From NCBI GenBank assembly GCA_964550375.1, contig CAZJYX010000005.1:62001-126000 (forward strand): 64,000 nt of DNA. Direction: 5' to 3'. Both the position numbers and the translations under genes were made by a program. This document shows positions 61,193 to 64,000 of this stretch, piece after piece (within the stretch, counting starts at the first letter, position 1; each line of letters opens with the position of its first letter). The notes below the pieces were generated by a model, which saw nothing but the letters and a program-made list of their open reading frames with translations, was not told the origin of the DNA and ran no database searches. Source of the stretch: JAAYXS01 sp964550375. GTDB taxonomy: Bacteria; Planctomycetota; Phycisphaerae; UBA1845; Fen-1342.

Positions 61193-63296
61193 GCAGCACC
61201 CCGGACGCGGCGCGCCGCCCGAACGAACGAAACCCGGGCGCGCCGAGCGGTCAGTGGTGCCGCCGCCGCACCGGCCGACCGGCGCGCGTACGTCGCCGGA
61301 GCGACAATCCTCTGCGAAGCGATCATCGCCGCCCAGTGCGGACCATGCGCGCACTCAGCCGGCACGGGCAGGTCAGGCCGGCACGGCCCGCGACCACGTG
61401 GGAACACGCTGGGACGCGGCTGCGGCAGCCGCGCCAGACTGCCCGCAGCAGCGTTCTGCCGGCGGCGTGAGCTTGTGGCCCGTGTGCGGCACGGCGGCCC
61501 TGGCCGCGTGCGGAACGGCGGTGGGCATCGTCGCGGTCACGTGTGAAGTGGGTTGGCACGTGCGCGAGCCGGCGTATGGTCTGGCGTGTGTCGGCGGCGC
61601 CCTTGGGCTCGGGATGATCATTGGGTTGTGGCTGCCGCGCAGGCTCATCGACCGACGCATGGGTCTGCGGCCGGCGCGCCGGCAGGCGTCGCCGGAGCCA
61701 GCGGATGCTCGGGGCGATGGGGCCACACCAGAAGCCGTTGATCTCAGTTTCGCGGCCAGTCTGGCTGGTGCACTGGTGCTGGTACTCGGCGTGATATGGG
61801 TGGCGCTTGGTGTGCTCACGTTGAGGCTGGAAGATTACCGGGGGTTTCTGGCGAGCAACTTCGTCCTGCCGACCGCGGTACTGCGCGTGCTGGTGCTGGC
61901 GCCGGCGCTACTGGGACTCGGGCTGGCTGCCGCGGTCAGTGGCACGGCGCTGACGGCCATGCGTGGGTGGCTGCGGCTGCTGGCCACGCCGGCACAGCAC
62001 CACGGGCTGCTGGGGGTCTTCCTGCTGTTGGGCATTCTGGCCGGAGCACTGCTGATCGGCCTGATCGCGCGGCCCGGTGGGTTGTTCCTGGCAACGTTGC
62101 TGCCGCTGTTCGTCGCCGGCGGATTGGCCGTGTTTCCACGCGTGTCCGGTGCGGCACGCTACGAGCCGCTGGTGCTGGCCCGATCGCAGAGGCCGGAGTT
62201 CGCCCCGATCCTGGTCACGTTGGTGGCGGTAGGCGCGTGGGCGCTGGCCTGGATGGTTGCGGCGGCCGAGGCGGGCATTGACACCCGAAGCCTCGCACGG
62301 GTTCTCAGCGTGGCCGCCGGCGGTGCCTTGGCGGGCTGGTGGTTGGCTCGGCACTGGGGGCGACACGATGTGCGCGGCGCTGCCGCGCCGCTGATACTCC
62401 TGATGTGCGCCATGGTCTGGGGCTTCGCCCATCGGCTGGCCGCGCCGACGAATGCCGCCCTGCTGCGGGTGGGCGTGGCGGCGGCCTGCGGCGCGGCGTG
62501 CGTGTTGCTGGCCGCAGGGCGGGTCGTGCGGTCGCAAGGCAGCGTGCAACGGGCCTTCGCGCTGCAGACTGGACTGGTGTCGGGCGGCGCGGGCCTGACC
62601 CTGGCGGTCGGTTCCGTCTTGGTGTCTGCCGCCGGTCCGGGGGCGCTCGTGGCAGTCGCGACTCTGCTCGTGACCAGCGCCGCCGGTGTCGTGCTGGTGC
62701 TGGATGTGGGGTTGAGCGCGCGCACACGCGTGGCGGGATTGTCCGGCCTGCTGCTATGGCTGGTTATTCTGCTGCTTCTTGGCAGCTTTGACCTGGGCCG
62801 GACCGATCAGCAGCCGCCTATGGCGACCCGCCCAGCGGGCCCCGCCGTGACCGCCGCCCGGAGCCTGTACGAGCATGAGCAGCACGTCCGGCTGGACACG
62901 ACTGGAACGGGTTGGTGGGCGGCCGGGGATTTCGACCTGGCCACCCGGCGCCACGCAGTAATCGTCTTGGACGTGGCGCCGGACTCGGATGGGGCCGCGC
63001 CGCCCAGTCTCACCGCCCTGAGCCAACTCTTGCGACGCTGCGATACTGCACTGGCGCGCGGCGGGCACATTGTGATTGAGACCTCCGGCCCGGAGACGAT
63101 GTCCGGCGTCGTTGCGGCGGCGCGCCGCGCGTTTGTGCCACCCTGGCCGGCGCACGTGCTGCGCGTGACGAGCGCGGCGGACGCTGGCGAATTCCTGCTG
63201 CTCGGGCCGAATGTGCCGGACTGGGTTCGGCGGCACGCCTGGGCCGCTGACGTGCATGCGACGCTCCGGCCGGCAACAGCATCTGAGGAGCGCTGA
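61161..63296 (+). CDS. Large multi-spanning membrane protein with spermidine-synthase-like tail
   Basis: 711 residues. A ~95-residue Arg/Pro/Ala-rich, probably disordered cytoplasmic N-terminus is followed by 12 or more hydrophobic helices (residues ~100-560). The soluble C-terminal part (HAVIVLDVAPDSD, LLRRCDTALARGGHIVIETSG) recalls the end of the spermidine-synthase fold that some bacterial membrane proteins carry, but the glycine-rich SAM motif is not seen, so methyl- or aminopropyl-transfer is unlikely. The start is a TTG at 61161 with AGGAGG 5 bases upstream, inside the birA gene, so the two are coupled. Confidence 0.78.
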   Translation: MPRRRRPVSRKQHPGRGAPPERTKPGRAERSVVPPPHRPTGARTSPERQSSAKRSSPPSADHARTQPARAGQAGTARDHVGTRWDAAAAAAPDCPQQRSAGGVSLWPVCGTAALAACGTAVGIVAVTCEVGWHVREPAYGLACVGGALGLGMIIGLWLPRRLIDRRMGLRPARRQASPEPADARGDGATPEAVDLSFAASLAGALVLVLGVIWVALGVLTLRLEDYRGFLASNFVLPTAVLRVLVLAPALLGLGLAAAVSGTALTAMRGWLRLLATPAQHHGLLGVFLLLGILAGALLIGLIARPGGLFLATLLPLFVAGGLAVFPRVSGAARYEPLVLARSQRPEFAPILVTLVAVGAWALAWMVAAAEAGIDTRSLARVLSVAAGGALAGWWLARHWGRHDVRGAAAPLILLMCAMVWGFAHRLAAPTNAALLRVGVAAACGAACVLLAAGRVVRSQGSVQRAFALQTGLVSGGAGLTLAVGSVLVSAAGPGALVAVATLLVTSAAGVVLVLDVGLSARTRVAGLSGLLLWLVILLLLGSFDLGRTDQQPPMATRPAGPAVTAARSLYEHEQHVRLDTTGTGWWAAGDFDLATRRHAVIVLDVAPDSDGAAPPSLTALSQLLRRCDTALARGGHIVIETSGPETMSGVVAAARRAFVPPWPAHVLRVTSAADAGEFLLLGPNVPDWVRRHAWAADVHATLRPATASEER

Positions 63297-63393
63297 AGGC
63301 TAGCGCAGGCGCTGGTTGCGACGTGGTATTCGCGTTAGGCTAACCGGCAGAGTCCGCACTCATGTTCGCACGGCAAAGGAAGAAAGGGCGCTG

Positions 63394-64000
63394 ATGTCGC
63401 TGCTCGTGACCGGTTCGATCGGATACGACACGCTGGAGACGCCGCATGGGCGCGTCGCGGACGTCATTGGCGGCTCGGCCGTGTACTTTGCGCTGGCCGC
63501 CGCCCATTACAGCCCGGTGCGCGTGGTCGCGACGGTCGGGGACGACTTCGATTTCGACCTGCTGGAGCCGCTGCGCGACAAGCCCATCGATCTGGGCGGC
63601 ATCGAGGTGCGCGCCGGAAGCCGGACGTTCCGCTGGCACGGCAAATACGTCGGTGCCATGAACGAGGCCGAGACAGTGGCCGTCCAGTTGAACGTGCTGG
63701 CGGAGCGCGGCGCGGCGATTCCGCCGGCCCTCGCCGACAGCCGTTTCGTCTTTCTGGCCAACACGCACCCGACACTGCAGCGCGAGTTCGCCGACCAGTT
63801 GCCGCGGGCCGAACTGGTCGTCTGTGACACGATGAACCTGTGGATCGAGCACGAACCGGCCGAGTTGCGCAAGACGCTGGCGCGCGTGCACGGGCTGGTG
63901 CTCAACGAAGGGGAGGCGCGCCTCTTGACGGACAAGACCAACCTGGTTTCAGCCGGGCGTGACATTCTCAAGCTGGGGCCGCGCTTCGTCATCATCAAGA
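63394..64000 (+). CDS. PfkB-family sugar kinase, N-terminal part (runs off the window)
   Basis: The frame from the ATG at 63394 stays open to the right edge (202 codons). The start SLLVTGSIGYDTLETPHG and IGGSAVYFALAAAHYSPVRVVATVGDDF is the N-terminal fold of ribokinase/PfkB kinases, with the Gly-Gly substrate hinge. FVFLANTHPTLQREF, VVCDTMNLWI and GLVLNEGEARLLT continue the family pattern. The catalytic GxGD motif lies beyond the window. An AAAGG about 8 bases upstream supports the start. The sugar substrate is unknown. Confidence 0.88.
   Translation, partial: MSLLVTGSIGYDTLETPHGRVADVIGGSAVYFALAAAHYSPVRVVATVGDDFDFDLLEPLRDKPIDLGGIEVRAGSRTFRWHGKYVGAMNEAETVAVQLNVLAERGAAIPPALADSRFVFLANTHPTLQREFADQLPRAELVVCDTMNLWIEHEPAELRKTLARVHGLVLNEGEARLLTDKTNLVSAGRDILKLGPRFVIIK

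Noticed and set aside
63340..63891. 183-codon minus-strand open frame at the right edge
   Set aside because: Antisense to the PfkB-type kinase fragment, which has the family start and a ribosome-binding site.

Overview
The window is GC-rich chromosomal DNA from a planctomycete, most likely of the Phycisphaerae type. The evidence is a set of features that tend to occur together in that phylum. Secreted proteins carry DCNGNGIPDECD calcium-binding arrays and a C-terminal dockerin-like DxNxDGxxNxFDIDPF module. There is a prepilin of the H-X9-DG (DUF1559-like) kind, and there are DUF1571 and DUF2934 proteins, two ECF sigma/anti-sigma pairs and scattered housekeeping genes in short operons. I see no phage, insertion sequence or CRISPR array, and both ends cut through genes (EF-G on the left, a PfkB-type kinase on the right).

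Layout. 0-10 kb: the end of EF-G, a nitroreductase, a secreted M14 carboxypeptidase with calcium-binding repeats, a TauE/SafE permease, a lipoprotein, a BatA-like VWA membrane protein, an ACT-domain protein with an alpha/beta hydrolase, and a DUF1571 protein. 10.5-13.4 kb: a cobalt/nickel ECF importer operon, transcribed cbiM-cbiQ-cbiO; its CbiM-type subunit carries an apparent PDZ domain inside the periplasmic PDGLE/CbiN-like region. 13.5-20 kb: a secreted tripeptidyl-peptidase-II-like subtilase, a tandem thioredoxin protein, an MCE (MlaD) protein and a flavoprotein. 20-23 kb: def-fmt-rsmB, a translation/rRNA-modification cluster. 23-30 kb: a membrane Fe-S oxidoreductase, an ECF sigma factor with a degenerate anti-sigma factor, and a HEAT-like protein coupled to a small membrane protein. 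29.7-32.4 kb: pyrD and nadE.

32.8-38.9 kb holds two large secreted proteases (trypsin-like and M36-like) that end in almost the same dockerin-like module, the same kind that ends the M14 carboxypeptidase. A tRNA-Val(GAC) and a prepilin gene follow. 40.8-46.8 kb: a Tat-exported DUF362 protein, a eukaryotic-type UDP-sugar pyrophosphorylase, the second sigma/anti-sigma operon, a PQQ-type sugar dehydrogenase lipoprotein and a DUF2934 protein. 47-51 kb: a DegT-type sugar aminotransferase diverging from an MsbA-like ABC exporter that also has a PDZ-like domain, this time in its first periplasmic loop, followed by a response regulator. 51-57 kb: a lipoprotein, a TPR protein, cinA, and rpsB-tsf behind a strong promoter and a structured leader. 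57-64 kb: a REC-GGDEF-HD protein whose REC and HD modules have lost key residues, a small Ala-rich protein, panB, birA, a large membrane protein and the kinase fragment.

The most unusual observation is that two unrelated transporters, an ECF metal importer and an ABC lipid-type exporter, each have a PDZ-like domain spliced into an extracytoplasmic loop. This was recognised from sequence motifs only; structure prediction and family searches would be decisive.
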